A stretch of 64,000 nt of DNA from Lachnospiraceae bacterium (GCA_021769135.1 JAETTM010000007.1:1-64000), one strand, 5' to 3'. Positions 11,093 to 23,075 are shown, counted from the first letter of the stretch. Program-made: numbers and translations. The notes: generated by a model from the letters alone, not told the origin.

Positions 11093-12130
11093 TCATCCGT
11101 CACGCTTATTATACAAATCATCCAGCTGATGCTTCAATGTCTTCAATATTCCCACTACCTTATCGTAATCCATACGTTTCGGCCCTATAATGCCGATGGT
11201 GCCTTTCATTCCCTCTTCCAGTTCATACGTCGCCGTTACGACGCTGCAGTCCTTCATTGTTTTCACCGGCGTCTCGTTGCCGATATATATTTGTATCCCT
11301 GTGCTGTTCTCATCCGCCAGATTATCTACCACCAATTCGCTCAGCAGCTGTTTTTCTTCAAAAGTAGTAATCAGTTCGCTGGCTTTCTGATTGTCCGCCA
11401 GCTCCGGGTATTTAAAAATATTATTCGCTCCGCTTGTATATATTTCCAAATCCTCGTCAGCTTTAATGGCTTCCGCCACCGCGTCAATTACATTCCCTAT
11501 AATAACGCTGTGTATCCCCGCCTGCTGCTTCATAGCGGTTATCATGCTCAAGTTAATTTCTTCCAAAGATAACCCGTTCAAATGCGTGTTCAGGAGTATA
11601 TTCAACTTCAGCAATGTTTCATCATCTATTTCCTCTTCCACGCTTAAGATATTATTTTTAATCACATTGCCCTCAATGACAATGACCGCCAACAGCTGAT
11701 TGGAATCCACCCTGGAAAGCTGTATAAACTTTACTTTGTTGCGGTGAATCCGGGGAGCCGATATCATAGTGGCATAATTAGTATTCTGCGCCAGCACCTT
11801 TGCCACCTGCTTTAGGAGGTGTTCCATTTTGTCCTCCCGCTCCAACAGGAATTCCTTCAGTTCTTCTACTTCACGCTCCTTTTCCTCCATCATCTGATCT
11901 ACATAGAGACGGTAGCCTTTATCCGACGGAATCCGTCCTGCAGAAGTATGGGGCTGGACTATGTAGCCCAATTCCTCCAAATCCGCCATTTCGTTTCTTA
12001 TCGTAGCAGAACTTAGGTTTAAATCCGTATATTTTGAAATCGTCCTGCTCCCGACCGGTTCTCCTGTTTCAAGGTAATTGCGGATAATGGCCTGCAAAAT
12101 TTTCATTTTTCTTTCGTCCAGTGACTGCAC
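11093..12130 (-). CDS. hrcA: heat-inducible transcription repressor HrcA
   Basis: LDERKMKILQAIIRNYLETGEPVGSRTISK; GTG at 12128-12130 preceded by GGGAGG is the likely start; the ORF-track TTG start lies inside the CIRCE element. Confidence 0.93.
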   Translation of the reverse strand: MQSLDERKMKILQAIIRNYLETGEPVGSRTISKYTDLNLSSATIRNEMADLEELGYIVQPHTSAGRIPSDKGYRLYVDQMMEEKEREVEELKEFLLEREDKMEHLLKQVAKVLAQNTNYATMISAPRIHRNKVKFIQLSRVDSNQLLAVIVIEGNVIKNNILSVEEEIDDETLLKLNILLNTHLNGLSLEEINLSMITAMKQQAGIHSVIIGNVIDAVAEAIKADEDLEIYTSGANNIFKYPELADNQKASELITTFEEKQLLSELVVDNLADENSTGIQIYIGNETPVKTMKDCSVVTATYELEEGMKGTIGIIGPKRMDYDKVVGILKTLKHQLDDLYNKRDG

Positions 12131-12170
12131 TCCATCATCCTCCCTTGTTTTCTGCTCTGTCAGAGTCTTA

Positions 12171-12197
12171 TTAGCACTCAACCTTTTAGAGTGCTAA
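12171..12197. promoter_or_regulatory. CIRCE operator
   Basis: exact TTAGCACTC-N9-GAGTGCTAA upstream of hrcA. Confidence 0.97.
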
Positions 12198-12417
12198 CAT
12201 CTTCTTACCATAAAATATCACTATCCCTGGGCAATGTCAACACATTAGTTCAAAAATAATTATAAAAAAAAAGTAAAAATGAAAATAGGCCAATATATAT
12301 CGCTTGTAGGAAAAATACGGCTATCGCGTAAAAAAATTACAGTTTTCTTGTAATATCTATAAATTTGTGTATAATAATAAATACAGATACATTTGGCACA
12401 TAGGGAGGAAGATAGAA

Positions 12418-13520
12418 TGCTGGCAGAATTTAAAGTAAGAAATTATAAAAATTTCAGGGATGAATTACATTTTTCTTTAGAAACAGGAAAAAATTACGAA
12501 TTCAATCAGGAAGCCGTTTATAATGGAATTGTTAAAGACGCTGTGGTTGTCGGCTACAATGCTTCCGGAAAAACTAATTTAGGACTGGCCATAATGGATA
12601 TTATTATTCATTTAACCGATAAGAAGGTAAAACGCACGAAATTTTATTCTAATTTATATAACCAGGAAGACACGGTATTTTTTATCTATAAATTTAAATT
12701 CGATTCCTCCCTGTTGGAATATGCTTACGAAAAAAAGAACCCGGAATGCGTTACCCGGGAAAGCGTTAAAATTGATGGGAAAAAAATTATTGTTAATAAT
12801 GAAGAAACTTGCTTTGTTAATCTAAAAGGCTCCGAAACTTTAAATTTGAATAACTGGGATAGGTCAATTTCGCTTATTAAATATATTTATGCCAATACTA
12901 TATTGGACAAAGAGAATAAAGAGTGCCAGGTATTTCTGAAATTTATAAAATTTGTCAATCAAATGCTATGGTTTACCAGTACAGATATCTTTAGGGTTGT
13001 CGGCTCCCCAGGCTCTACTACCAGCGGCAATATGGCGGAAGATATATGCAATATGGAAAATGGCGTGAAAAATCTGGAACTTTTTCTGCGCGATGTCAAT
13101 CTGCCTTTTACCCTCTTGGAAAAAGAAACTGATGAGGGGAAAAATATTTACTGTAAAATGGGAAGCAAAGAGGTACCTTTTGCTCCATTGCTGTCAAGCG
13201 GAACAAGGGCATTGGTTTTTTTATACTTATGGTATATGCAGAAAGATAGCTTTTCTTTTATCTTTATTGATGAGTTTGATGCTTTTTACCATACAGATTT
13301 GTCCATTGCTGTTATTCGTAAACTAGTTGCGGAAAAGAATCTACAGGTAATTTTTACTACTCATAACACAGACATCATTTCCAATGAGTTGTTACGGCCG
13401 GATTGTTACTTTATATTGGAAGACAATACAATTCAGCCATTCTGCGATTTAACGAACAAATCCCTGCGGGAAGCTCATAATCTACAAAAGATGTACAAAG
13501 CGGGGGCTTTTCATGAATAA
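12418..13520 (+). CDS. AAA15/OLD-like ATP-binding protein (ABC-ATPase fold)
   Basis: MLAEFKVRNYKNFRDELHFSLETG...VVVGYNASGKTNLGLAI Walker A; LLSSGTRALVFLY signature; FIFIDEFDAFYHTDLS Walker B; VIFTTHNTD H-loop. Confidence 0.85.
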
Positions 13521-14167
13521 CAAAAAGAAAAAAATTATTTTTATATATGAAGGAATAAAAGCCGAAGAAAACCTGCTAAATAATATGGCACAGGTATTCT
13601 TTTCATCAACGGCGGACATTTCTATACTACATTGTCCAGCCGCCGGAAATATCTATATGCTATGGACAAGACTAAAAAAGGATGACTTTGAAACAAATGT
13701 CATTGATGTTCTAAAAGAAATGAGCCCGGTAGCAATGGAACGCTTAAATCAACTGAAAGCCAGCGATTTTTCTGAAATTTATCTTTTCTTTGATTACGAT
13801 GGCCACAGCAATAATATACCTAAGGAATACTTAAATAAAGATATTTTAGGCGAAATGCTTAAAACATTTAATAACGAAACAGAGCTTTCCCTCACAACCA
13901 GATTTCAGAAATTATAATTCTTTGGACAAACAGCATTGGCTTATCGCTTGTAATGCCAGCCGAAAAAGGGCAAGCTTACTTGTCCGATATAGCAGTTCCT
14001 GCACATATGATTATTTCATACATAATTTAAATCAGGAAAACCTATATTTTTACCAAAAAAAGAATTACATTAATAATGGACATTTGTTGTGCATTTTAAA
14101 TTCCGTACCTCTTTTTCTTCTGGAATATTTTGAAGAAGATTTTTGGAATCAGGCAATGGCTTCTTAA
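13513..14167 (+). pseudogene. Toprim-like (RloB/AriB-like) partner of the AAA15 ATPase, frameshifted
   Basis: 134 aa ORF with IIFIYEGIKAEENLL and YLFFDYDGH acidic motifs overlaps the ATPase stop; a C-terminal-like ORF (13922-14167) continues in the +1 frame. Confidence 0.55.
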
Positions 14168-14192
14168 GAGCAATACCTATATGATAAAAAAA

Positions 14193-14223
14193 CTTTGGCA
14201 TACCGTCTCCCGATATGCCAAAG
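14193..14223. terminator. hairpin/terminator
   Basis: CTTTGGCATA-N11-TATGCCAAAG. Confidence 0.65.
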
Positions 14224-14312
14224 CCATCCTTTACACTATAATCATTTCAAAAAATATACAGGCAGCCCTTTGCCAGCTTTAGGCACAGCGCTCAGCACAC
14301 TGCCCGCAGGGA

Positions 14313-14807
14313 TTAAATAAAGAAGTTCCCCTGAATGTCTCCGTTAAATACATAATAAACTGTATTCTCTTCCGGTTTTACATACAAATCAAGGCTGGTG
14401 TACTCTTCATCCCCCTTTTGCAGGTCATACTTCCATACGTCAGCCGCAATTTTCTGCAAGTCTTCCATGGAAACATTTTTGTCGGAGTACTGAATATGTA
14501 ATGACTGCTGTACTGCTGCAACTTTCTTGCTTTTTGCTTCTGCTTTTTCTACAGGCGCCTTTTTCTCAACCGTCTTCTTCACTGCCGGTTTCTTTTCCGC
14601 CGCCTTCTTCTCCACAGGTTTTTTTTCGGCTGCTTTCTTTGCCGCCGGTTTCTTCTCCGGCTCTTTTTTAGCTGCGGGCTTTGCTTCCGCTTTTACTTCT
14701 TCCTTTTTCCCTGCCTCTACAACTTTCGGCTCCGCAACCGCCGGAGCTGCTTCCAATTCTGCCTTCACCGTTTTAGCCGTTGCCGTCTTTTTTTTCGCTT
14801 CTGCCAT
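14313..14807 (-). CDS. DUF6465-like protein with Lys/Ala-rich N-terminal repeat tail
   Basis: repeated KKPAAKKAAEKKPVEKK, then folded C-terminal ~60 aa LHIQYSDKNVSMEDLQKIAADVWKYDLQKG. Confidence 0.7.
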   Translation of the reverse strand: MAEAKKKTATAKTVKAELEAAPAVAEPKVVEAGKKEEVKAEAKPAAKKEPEKKPAAKKAAEKKPVEKKAAEKKPAVKKTVEKKAPVEKAEAKSKKVAAVQQSLHIQYSDKNVSMEDLQKIAADVWKYDLQKGDEEYTSLDLYVKPEENTVYYVFNGDIQGNFFI

Positions 14808-15086
14808 TTGTTTTCTCCTTTCACTGCCAGGTTCGTTTTAAACCTTTATGACTCCTTACCTTTTCATCCCCTCCGCCGTATGATGATACATCATCCGCGA
14901 TGTGAATAATCTCATAAAAAATATGTTTACGCTAAATAGTCTACTCCAATTCTACTGTCTTGTCAACTTTTCCTCGGCCTTTTCCTAAAAAACCGGGAAA
15001 AATACGCACTTTCAGACAGAAGCTTCAAAAAAGTTCACATTGTTGACTAAGTTTTTTTCCTAAAACAACTGTTGTGAAGACATTTC

Positions 15087-15902
15087 CTACAATAGAAAAT
15101 ATACAAGTACGATAATTCCGAGCACAATTCTGTACCAGCCGAAAACTTTAAAATCATGTTTTTTAATATATCCCATCAAAAACCGGATTACAGCTACCGA
15201 TACGGCAAAGGCCACTGCCATGCCCACCAGAAGGATGGACCACTCGGAAGCACTGAATGCCAAGCCAGATTTTACCAGCTTCAACAAACTGGCCCCGAAC
15301 ATAACCGGTATCGCCAGAAAGAAAGTAAATTCCGCCGCCGTTGTCCGGGAAATCCCCAACAGCAATGCCCCTATAATAGTAGCGCCCGAACGGGAAGTGC
15401 CGGGGAAAATGGCCGCTATCAGCTGCCACATGCCTATAATAAACGCCATCCTATACGTGATAGCCGATAATTGGGTAACCCTGGGCGCAACCTTCTTATT
15501 CCGGTTTTCCACAACGAGAAATAGGATACCGAATACGATTAGCGCAATGGCCACGCACACATAATTATAAAATAGCTCGCTAAACAAATCATCAAAGGGC
15601 ATCCCTATTACAATCGCCGGTATACAAGCCACCGCTATTTTAAACCAAAGGGTAAAAATATCCTTTTTAATCATGGGCTTCCCTTTTAAATCAAAGGGAA
15701 AAATCTTGTTCCAAAACAAAACTACTACCGCCAGTATAGAGCCAAACTGTATCACCACAAGGAATGCTTCCATAAATTCCGGGGAAACATTCAGGGATAC
15801 GAACTCGTCCAGCAAAATCATATGGCCTGTGCTGCTGATGGGCAGCCATTCCGTAATTCCCTGCACAATGCCGAAAAGTACGGCTTTTAAAATCTCTATC
15901 AT
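15087..15902 (-). CDS. uppP: undecaprenyl-diphosphatase UppP/BacA
   Basis: GIVQGITEWLPISSTGHMIL; PGTSRSGATI. Confidence 0.95.
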   Translation of the reverse strand: MIEILKAVLFGIVQGITEWLPISSTGHMILLDEFVSLNVSPEFMEAFLVVIQFGSILAVVVLFWNKIFPFDLKGKPMIKKDIFTLWFKIAVACIPAIVIGMPFDDLFSELFYNYVCVAIALIVFGILFLVVENRNKKVAPRVTQLSAITYRMAFIIGMWQLIAAIFPGTSRSGATIIGALLLGISRTTAAEFTFFLAIPVMFGASLLKLVKSGLAFSASEWSILLVGMAVAFAVSVAVIRFLMGYIKKHDFKVFGWYRIVLGIIVLVYFLL

Positions 15903-15919
15903 AAAAAAATTCTCCTATT

Positions 15920-16148
15920 CCAGTTCCGCAAGTGCCCTTCCAGCACCTTCTTTCTCGCAGAGCAATTTCCTGCCTGCTTCGCAGACATGAAATTCTCTGG
16001 GCGCTGTACGGGCACTTGCTGTTTTCCAGTTCCGCAAGCCCCTTCCCAGTACCTTTCTTCTCGCAGAGCAATTTCCGACCGCTCCGCGTCCGTAAATTCT
16101 CTGGGTACTGTACAGGCACTTGCTGTTTTTAATTCCCAGTTCCGCAAG
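15920..16148. repeat. tandem palindromic repeat, two full units (106 and 110 bp) plus partial third
   Basis: units begin CCAGTTCCGCAAG at 15920, 16026 and 16136; each unit is an imperfect hairpin GCAAGTGCC.../...GGCACTTGC. Confidence 0.85.
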
Positions 16149-16171
16149 AACTCTACTATATATATGCATCA

Positions 16172-17032
16172 TCAGCGGGATAAATACTCCAAAAGTTCTA
16201 CATAGCGCTCCTGTGCGTCTTCGTATCCTTCTTTGTATAAGGCGTCCAGCTTGCTTTTGTCTTTTTCTACTCTGCCTACCGGGCTTTTTTTCTTAGGGCG
16301 GAAGATGAATGCCTTGCCTTCCTTTTCCTGCTCTTCCAGATAGTCCAGGGTTTTATTGTATTGTTCATCCCTTTCCTTCATCAATTCATATACCTTTGGG
16401 TATCTGGCATAGCGCGCTTTTATCAATGCCAGATGCGATTCCGTCTTTCTGCGGAATCCTGCTTCTTTTGTTAGGATAACCACATTTTTTTCATTCCCGT
16501 CAGCTATGGATTTCCGGATGGGGATAGAATCCGAAATGCCTCCGTCCAGGTAATATTCGTCTCCGATTTTCACTTTCCGCGATACCAACGGCATGGAACT
16601 GGATGCCCGGACCGCCTGGATATCCTCATGCATATCCTTCAGTTGGATATATTCCGCTTCCCCGGTCCTTATATTCGTAACTACCGCATAAGCTTTCCCT
16701 TCATATCGGTCAAAGGCTTCAAAATCGTAGGGGTCAAGATAATTGGGAATCAAATCATAGCACATGTCCACCCCAAATAAATCCCCTGTGGTGAGAAGGC
16801 TGAAAGCCCCGCAGTATTTTTTATTATCCAGATAGTTCACCGCCACCCGGTATGCACGCTTTTTCTGTTTGGATAAAAAGCTGCACAAATGGCATGCTCC
16901 TGCCGATACCCCATAGCAGGAAGAAAACTCGATTTCCTTATCGAGGAAAAATTCCAAAACGCCGGCTGTATAAATCCCTTTCATACCGCCGCCTTCCAAT
17001 ACAAGCCCTGCCTGATACATATTCCACCTCAT
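16172..17032 (-). CDS. patatin-like phospholipase family protein
   Basis: GLVLEGGGMKGIYTAGVLE, GVSAGA, YYLDGGISDSIP. Confidence 0.92.
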   Translation of the reverse strand: MRWNMYQAGLVLEGGGMKGIYTAGVLEFFLDKEIEFSSCYGVSAGACHLCSFLSKQKKRAYRVAVNYLDNKKYCGAFSLLTTGDLFGVDMCYDLIPNYLDPYDFEAFDRYEGKAYAVVTNIRTGEAEYIQLKDMHEDIQAVRASSSMPLVSRKVKIGDEYYLDGGISDSIPIRKSIADGNEKNVVILTKEAGFRRKTESHLALIKARYARYPKVYELMKERDEQYNKTLDYLEEQEKEGKAFIFRPKKKSPVGRVEKDKSKLDALYKEGYEDAQERYVELLEYLSR

Positions 17033-17127
17033 TTCTATTCCGCTTTGATCCTCAAAGGCAATGGGCCAAGCACCCTGTCAAACAACACCCTTGGTTTTGT
17101 TAAACCGCTTGGCAAATACTGCCCAAA

Positions 17128-18321
17128 TTACCGCTTCCCGTACTCCGTCTCCACAAATTTCCGAAGCGCCGGGAGCGACCTTTCCACTTTCTCTGTGGCA
17201 ATGCAGTATGCCATGCGGAAATATCCCGGACAGCCAAAGCTGTCGCCCGGCACGAGAATCAAATCGTATTTTTTTGCTTTTTCGCAGAAAGCCTTTGCAT
17301 CTTCTTCCAATGCCTTAGGAAAAATATAAAAAGTTCCGCCCGGCTTTACGCATGTGAAGCCCAGCTTTATCAGCTCATCGTACAAAATATTCATATTTGT
17401 CTCATATACGGAAAGTTCGGAAGTGTCATCCACCGTTTCCGCCGCCGCCAGCTGGATAATGGAGGAAGGGCAGTTATGGCCGATTCCCCTGGAAATCTGC
17501 CCGCACATGTTCACGATGGTTTCCGCGTCCTTACATGCAGGGTTCACCGCAATATACCCAATCCTCTCTCCGGGAATGGACAATGATTTGGAATAGGAAT
17601 AACAGCTTATGGTATTGTCATAGAGTTTCGACACATAAACCTCTTCCACCCCTTCAAATAGGATTTCCCTGTATGGTTCATCGGAAATCAGATAAATATC
17701 ATGCCCGTATTCTTCCGATTTCCTTTTCATAATATCCGCCAGTTTTTCCAGCGTTTCTCTGGTATATACAATCCCCGACGGGTTATTGGGCGTATTAATC
17801 AATACTGCCATCACTTTATCCGTCAGCATTTCTTCAAAAACTGCAAAATTAATCTGGAATTTCTCCGTATCCGCCGGAACTACTTTCAGCTTTGCACCGC
17901 TCAAATTAATGTAGGGATGATATTCCGGAAAATGAGGCGCAAAGGTCAGCACTTCATCGCCGGGAACCGTCACAGCACGCACCGCATGGGCTATTGCCCC
18001 CGCTGCCCCTGCGGTCATAAAAATATGGCGGAACGTATAGGACATTCCAAATCTCCGGTTTAAAGATGCCGCCACTTTTTCCTTTACCGACACAATGCCC
18101 AGGCTGGGGCTGTAACCGTGCACTTCCATCGCATCCCCTTCTGTCAGCAGCTTAATCATGGCCTCTTTAAAGCTTTCCGGCGCGGGTACGGATGGATTCC
18201 CCAGGCTATAATCAAATACATTTTCATAACCGATTTCCTTCCCTCTCGCCGTAGCATACTCCGAAAGCTCCCGAATCACCGATTTCCCATTTAGCATTTC
18301 TTTATATTGTTCCGCAATCAT
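17128..18321 (-). CDS. PLP-dependent class I/II aminotransferase
   Basis: NTPNNPSGIVY, SDEPYREI, SYSKSLSIPGERIGY. Confidence 0.93.
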   Translation of the reverse strand: MIAEQYKEMLNGKSVIRELSEYATARGKEIGYENVFDYSLGNPSVPAPESFKEAMIKLLTEGDAMEVHGYSPSLGIVSVKEKVAASLNRRFGMSYTFRHIFMTAGAAGAIAHAVRAVTVPGDEVLTFAPHFPEYHPYINLSGAKLKVVPADTEKFQINFAVFEEMLTDKVMAVLINTPNNPSGIVYTRETLEKLADIMKRKSEEYGHDIYLISDEPYREILFEGVEEVYVSKLYDNTISCYSYSKSLSIPGERIGYIAVNPACKDAETIVNMCGQISRGIGHNCPSSIIQLAAAETVDDTSELSVYETNMNILYDELIKLGFTCVKPGGTFYIFPKALEEDAKAFCEKAKKYDLILVPGDSFGCPGYFRMAYCIATEKVERSLPALRKFVETEYGKR

Positions 18322-18438
18322 CTTCTATTTTTCCCTCCATTGTATATAAATCCTATCAGTTAAAGAATCAACGGATATATTCTACCACAAATCATACTAC
18401 AACTTCCAGAATAATCTTTCCACCGCAGGCAATCTCTT

Positions 18439-19596
18439 TTACTCCTGTCTTTTTTTCCTTATATTCTTCCTGGTTTCCTCCGCCAAAAAATAATCATATA
18501 GCTGGCTTTCAAAGATACGGTTTGCAACTGCCACATTTCCATCCCTGTTCACGAGAAACCCGAACATTTTCCCAATGCTGACCGGCTTATCATACTCATG
18601 ATACGGATATTCCTGCCCGGCGAACAAAATATTTTCCAGCATCTCCCGCAATTCAGGATATTCTTCCACATGCTTAATCATATCGTCATATAGGGCATTA
18701 GGCCCTTTGACCAACTGCCTGACCGCATTTAAAATCCCCGCCTTACTCCATGATGATTTTCTGTCAGGAAGTTCATCGCTCTCTGCGGTTGCTTCATCCA
18801 TATTTTTGCAAATAAAAGATACAAGGTACGGGTATCCTTTTGTATATGAATAAATCTCATCTGCAATTTCGTCTATGTTCATTCCTGTATGGTAATCCTG
18901 CTCATAATCAAACAGCATACCCGCAATTCCATCTTTGGAAAAACTCATATCCACCGTAAAATCCGATGCTATATTCCATGGACTGTTATACTTCGGCTCT
19001 TCGTCCGGATGAAGTTTCAGCTTCAGGTTTTTAATATCATATACACCCGCCAATATCACTGACCAGAAAGTCCTATCCCTTCCTGCGGCCTGCGCCAAAT
19101 ACTTTTCCCGCAACAAACCTAAAAAGGACAGAAAAATCTGATTATTGGAGCTTTTATCCACTTCGTCTATCATTAAAACAACTTTGCGCCCACACGCTTT
19201 ACAGAATCTGGTAATCTTCCTGTTCAGCGAATCCACCGGCAGTTCTCTGGGAAGCGTCTCTTCCCAAATATCGGCCGCTTCCCTGGCGACTGCATTATCC
19301 TCCAATGCTACGGCTACCTTATTTACAAAACCCTGGGCAAATGTATACAGAGAGGCAAAACAGTCATCCGCAGATTCAAAGCTGATGGAACAAACTACAT
19401 ATTCCTGCTTTAATCTGGCATACAGCTGTTCGATGGTGGTTGTCTTGCCAAACTGCCTGGCCCTGTTGATGGTAAAATATTCCCCGTTCTCCACATAATT
19501 CCTGGTAATCTGCTCCACAGCGGCGCTAATATCCACCATATAATGAATTCCGGGAATACAGATTCCCGTTGTATTAAACCGCCTGCGATTATGCAC
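18439..19596 (-). CDS. AAA-like domain ATPase (DUF1703-associated type)
   Basis: FTINRARQFGKTTTIEQLY P-loop variant, KVVLMIDEVDKSSN; likely GTG start (VHNRRRF) near 19596 with an AAAGGCGGTGA RBS. Confidence 0.75.
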   Translation of the reverse strand: MHNRRRFNTTGICIPGIHYMVDISAAVEQITRNYVENGEYFTINRARQFGKTTTIEQLYARLKQEYVVCSISFESADDCFASLYTFAQGFVNKVAVALEDNAVAREAADIWEETLPRELPVDSLNRKITRFCKACGRKVVLMIDEVDKSSNNQIFLSFLGLLREKYLAQAAGRDRTFWSVILAGVYDIKNLKLKLHPDEEPKYNSPWNIASDFTVDMSFSKDGIAGMLFDYEQDYHTGMNIDEIADEIYSYTKGYPYLVSFICKNMDEATAESDELPDRKSSWSKAGILNAVRQLVKGPNALYDDMIKHVEEYPELREMLENILFAGQEYPYHEYDKPVSIGKMFGFLVNRDGNVAVANRIFESQLYDYFLAEETRKNIRKKRQE

Positions 19597-19610
19597 TGAA
19601 TCACCGCCTT

Positions 19611-21119
<1,509 letters not shown>

Positions 21120-21200
21120 TTACCTTCCCTTTTCTGCCCCGTCCATGTACTGCCATACACTATGCCGGGTTTTTCAGTATTACTGCTTTGCCATTACCAA

Positions 21201-22874
21201 TTATAACTTCTCCCTCAGTACTTCCACCTTGCACTCGTGGAGTTTCATTTTATCGTCCTTGTCATAAGCAATCCCAACTGCAAGAATCCGCCCTGTATAT
21301 TCCGGTTTTTCTCCAATCTTCCCCTCAAACCGAAGCGCATACTGGCGCTCTTTAATCTGCCGGATTGCATCATCCGCAGTATGATTCACCTTTAACTCAA
21401 TAATAATCGCATCATCATCCCGTCTGAAAGGATAGAAAATATAGTCTGCATATCCTATGCCAGCTTTATCTTCCCGTTCCATTCGATAATAATCAATCGC
21501 CTGCAGATAGGCCCACTTGATGATGGATGCCAATTCCGCTTCATTATTGTATACCAGTAACGGGCTCTCTGTATTATGGACAAACTGTAAAATCTCCGCC
21601 ATAGTTTTTGTATCACCGGCTTTTGTCGCTAAAAGCATTCTGCCCGACTCTTTTGTCAGGAGATAGACATTCCCAAGAGACGGTTCTCTCCGAACCATAT
21701 CTGAAAACCTGTCCATCAGCTCTTTATTTGGAATAGATACACAGCCATCCTCATAATTCAGGAACCCATAAACTACCATCGCTGAAAAAATCTCATCGCG
21801 CGTTTTCAATTCCATTGATGTAGCGGCATACTCCTGTACCTTAGCCGGAACAGGGATATCTGCAATCATAAGGCCTACATCTTCCTTCACGGCATCCACA
21901 TTTGCACCGATGTAATAAAATAATTCGTCATATGGGCCAGAATTTGTCCAATAATTTCCCAGATTATTATTCGTCAGGGCAAGCACCACAGAGCGGGGAT
22001 TATATACCCGTTTCCCCCCTTTTGTATGATATCCGTCATACCAGATGCGAAGGCCTTCTCTTGTCACATGAGGCTTCTGAATATTCTGCTCCAAATACCT
22101 GGCGCAAAGATTATCCACTTCTTCATCCGTAAACCCAAAGTATTCCTCGTACTTTTCTTCATTCACCATTGTATACTCACAGAACATATTCAATTCAGAG
22201 CCGCTGGAATACTTTACAATCGGAAGGATGCCTGTCATATAAGCCATCTCCACATATGCTTTATCCTTCAACAGGTTACTGAGAAATTTTGTAAAATTTT
22301 CTTTATCTTCTTCCGTAACGAAATCCTGATGATAAATATAATCCCACTCATCCAGTACAAAAATAAACCTATCCCCATTGCCGTATTCATAAATCTTTTT
22401 TAAAACATCCCACACAGCATCCGTTTCCCGAATCCGAATATCCGGATATGCCATCATCAAATCTTCCATCAGAATTCCTTTTATTCTGGAGATATACTGT
22501 GCATATGTCCTGGCCTCATCCGGCATTTCATTAAACATAATATGAATCACATTGTGTGCATTCAGATGCTCTTTATACCACGTATACCCGGATACCCTGA
22601 GGCTTCCAAACTCCTCACTACTATCCACCCCCTTTCCGAAAAAAGAAGCAATCATATTCGCCATTACAGTTTTCCCAAAGCGGCGTGGTCTGGTGATGCA
22701 AATATATTTGATGCTCTTGCCCCGGGATGCCCTTACCTTATCCGATGAATCTTTTTTCCATTCCAATATAGGTACGAGCTCATTCAGGATACTCGTCTTA
22801 TCCACAAAATATGTCAGTGAAAAAGTCTCCTGAAAAAGGCCATAGGCGCTTTTGCCATTCAAATAGACTCCCAA
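21201..22874 (-). CDS. AAA-ATPase-like protein with C-terminal PD-(D/E)XK nuclease-like domain
   Basis: TRPRRFGKTVMANMIASFF; FVLDEWDYIYH; C-terminal YADYIFYPFRRDDDAIIIELKV. Confidence 0.85.
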   Translation of the reverse strand: MGVYLNGKSAYGLFQETFSLTYFVDKTSILNELVPILEWKKDSSDKVRASRGKSIKYICITRPRRFGKTVMANMIASFFGKGVDSSEEFGSLRVSGYTWYKEHLNAHNVIHIMFNEMPDEARTYAQYISRIKGILMEDLMMAYPDIRIRETDAVWDVLKKIYEYGNGDRFIFVLDEWDYIYHQDFVTEEDKENFTKFLSNLLKDKAYVEMAYMTGILPIVKYSSGSELNMFCEYTMVNEEKYEEYFGFTDEEVDNLCARYLEQNIQKPHVTREGLRIWYDGYHTKGGKRVYNPRSVVLALTNNNLGNYWTNSGPYDELFYYIGANVDAVKEDVGLMIADIPVPAKVQEYAATSMELKTRDEIFSAMVVYGFLNYEDGCVSIPNKELMDRFSDMVRREPSLGNVYLLTKESGRMLLATKAGDTKTMAEILQFVHNTESPLLVYNNEAELASIIKWAYLQAIDYYRMEREDKAGIGYADYIFYPFRRDDDAIIIELKVNHTADDAIRQIKERQYALRFEGKIGEKPEYTGRILAVGIAYDKDDKMKLHECKVEVLREKL

Positions 22875-22997
22875 TTTATCAATATACTCCTTTCCTTTAT
22901 TTTTTCATCCGCCTGTTTAAATCATATTATATATTATTCGCCCTTTATTCTCAATTACTTCTTTACTTTCATAACCAAGGAGAGAACTATAGAGGGC

Positions 22998-23041
22998 CGG
23001 AAAAGGGCCGTCGCGCTAAGTTTAACGCGGCAGCCCTTTTT
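22998..23041. terminator. hairpin/terminator
   Basis: AAAAGGGCCGTCGCG...CGCGGCAGCCCTTTTTT. Confidence 0.65.
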
Positions 23042-23075
23042 TCACTACACCATATTATCGTCCTCGAATTTTCTT

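Noticed and set aside
10261-11572. Long + strand ORFs opposite grpE/hrcA (274 and 347 aa)
   Set aside because: Antisense shadows of well-supported conserved genes with biased composition.
15920-16148. Possible CRISPR array
   Set aside because: Units of 106-110 bp without short-repeat/unique-spacer structure and without cas genes.
15899-16205. Several overlapping ORFs with repeated LREERYWEGACGTG-like peptides
   Set aside because: Arise from the tandem palindromic repeat in all frames; no start signals or homology.
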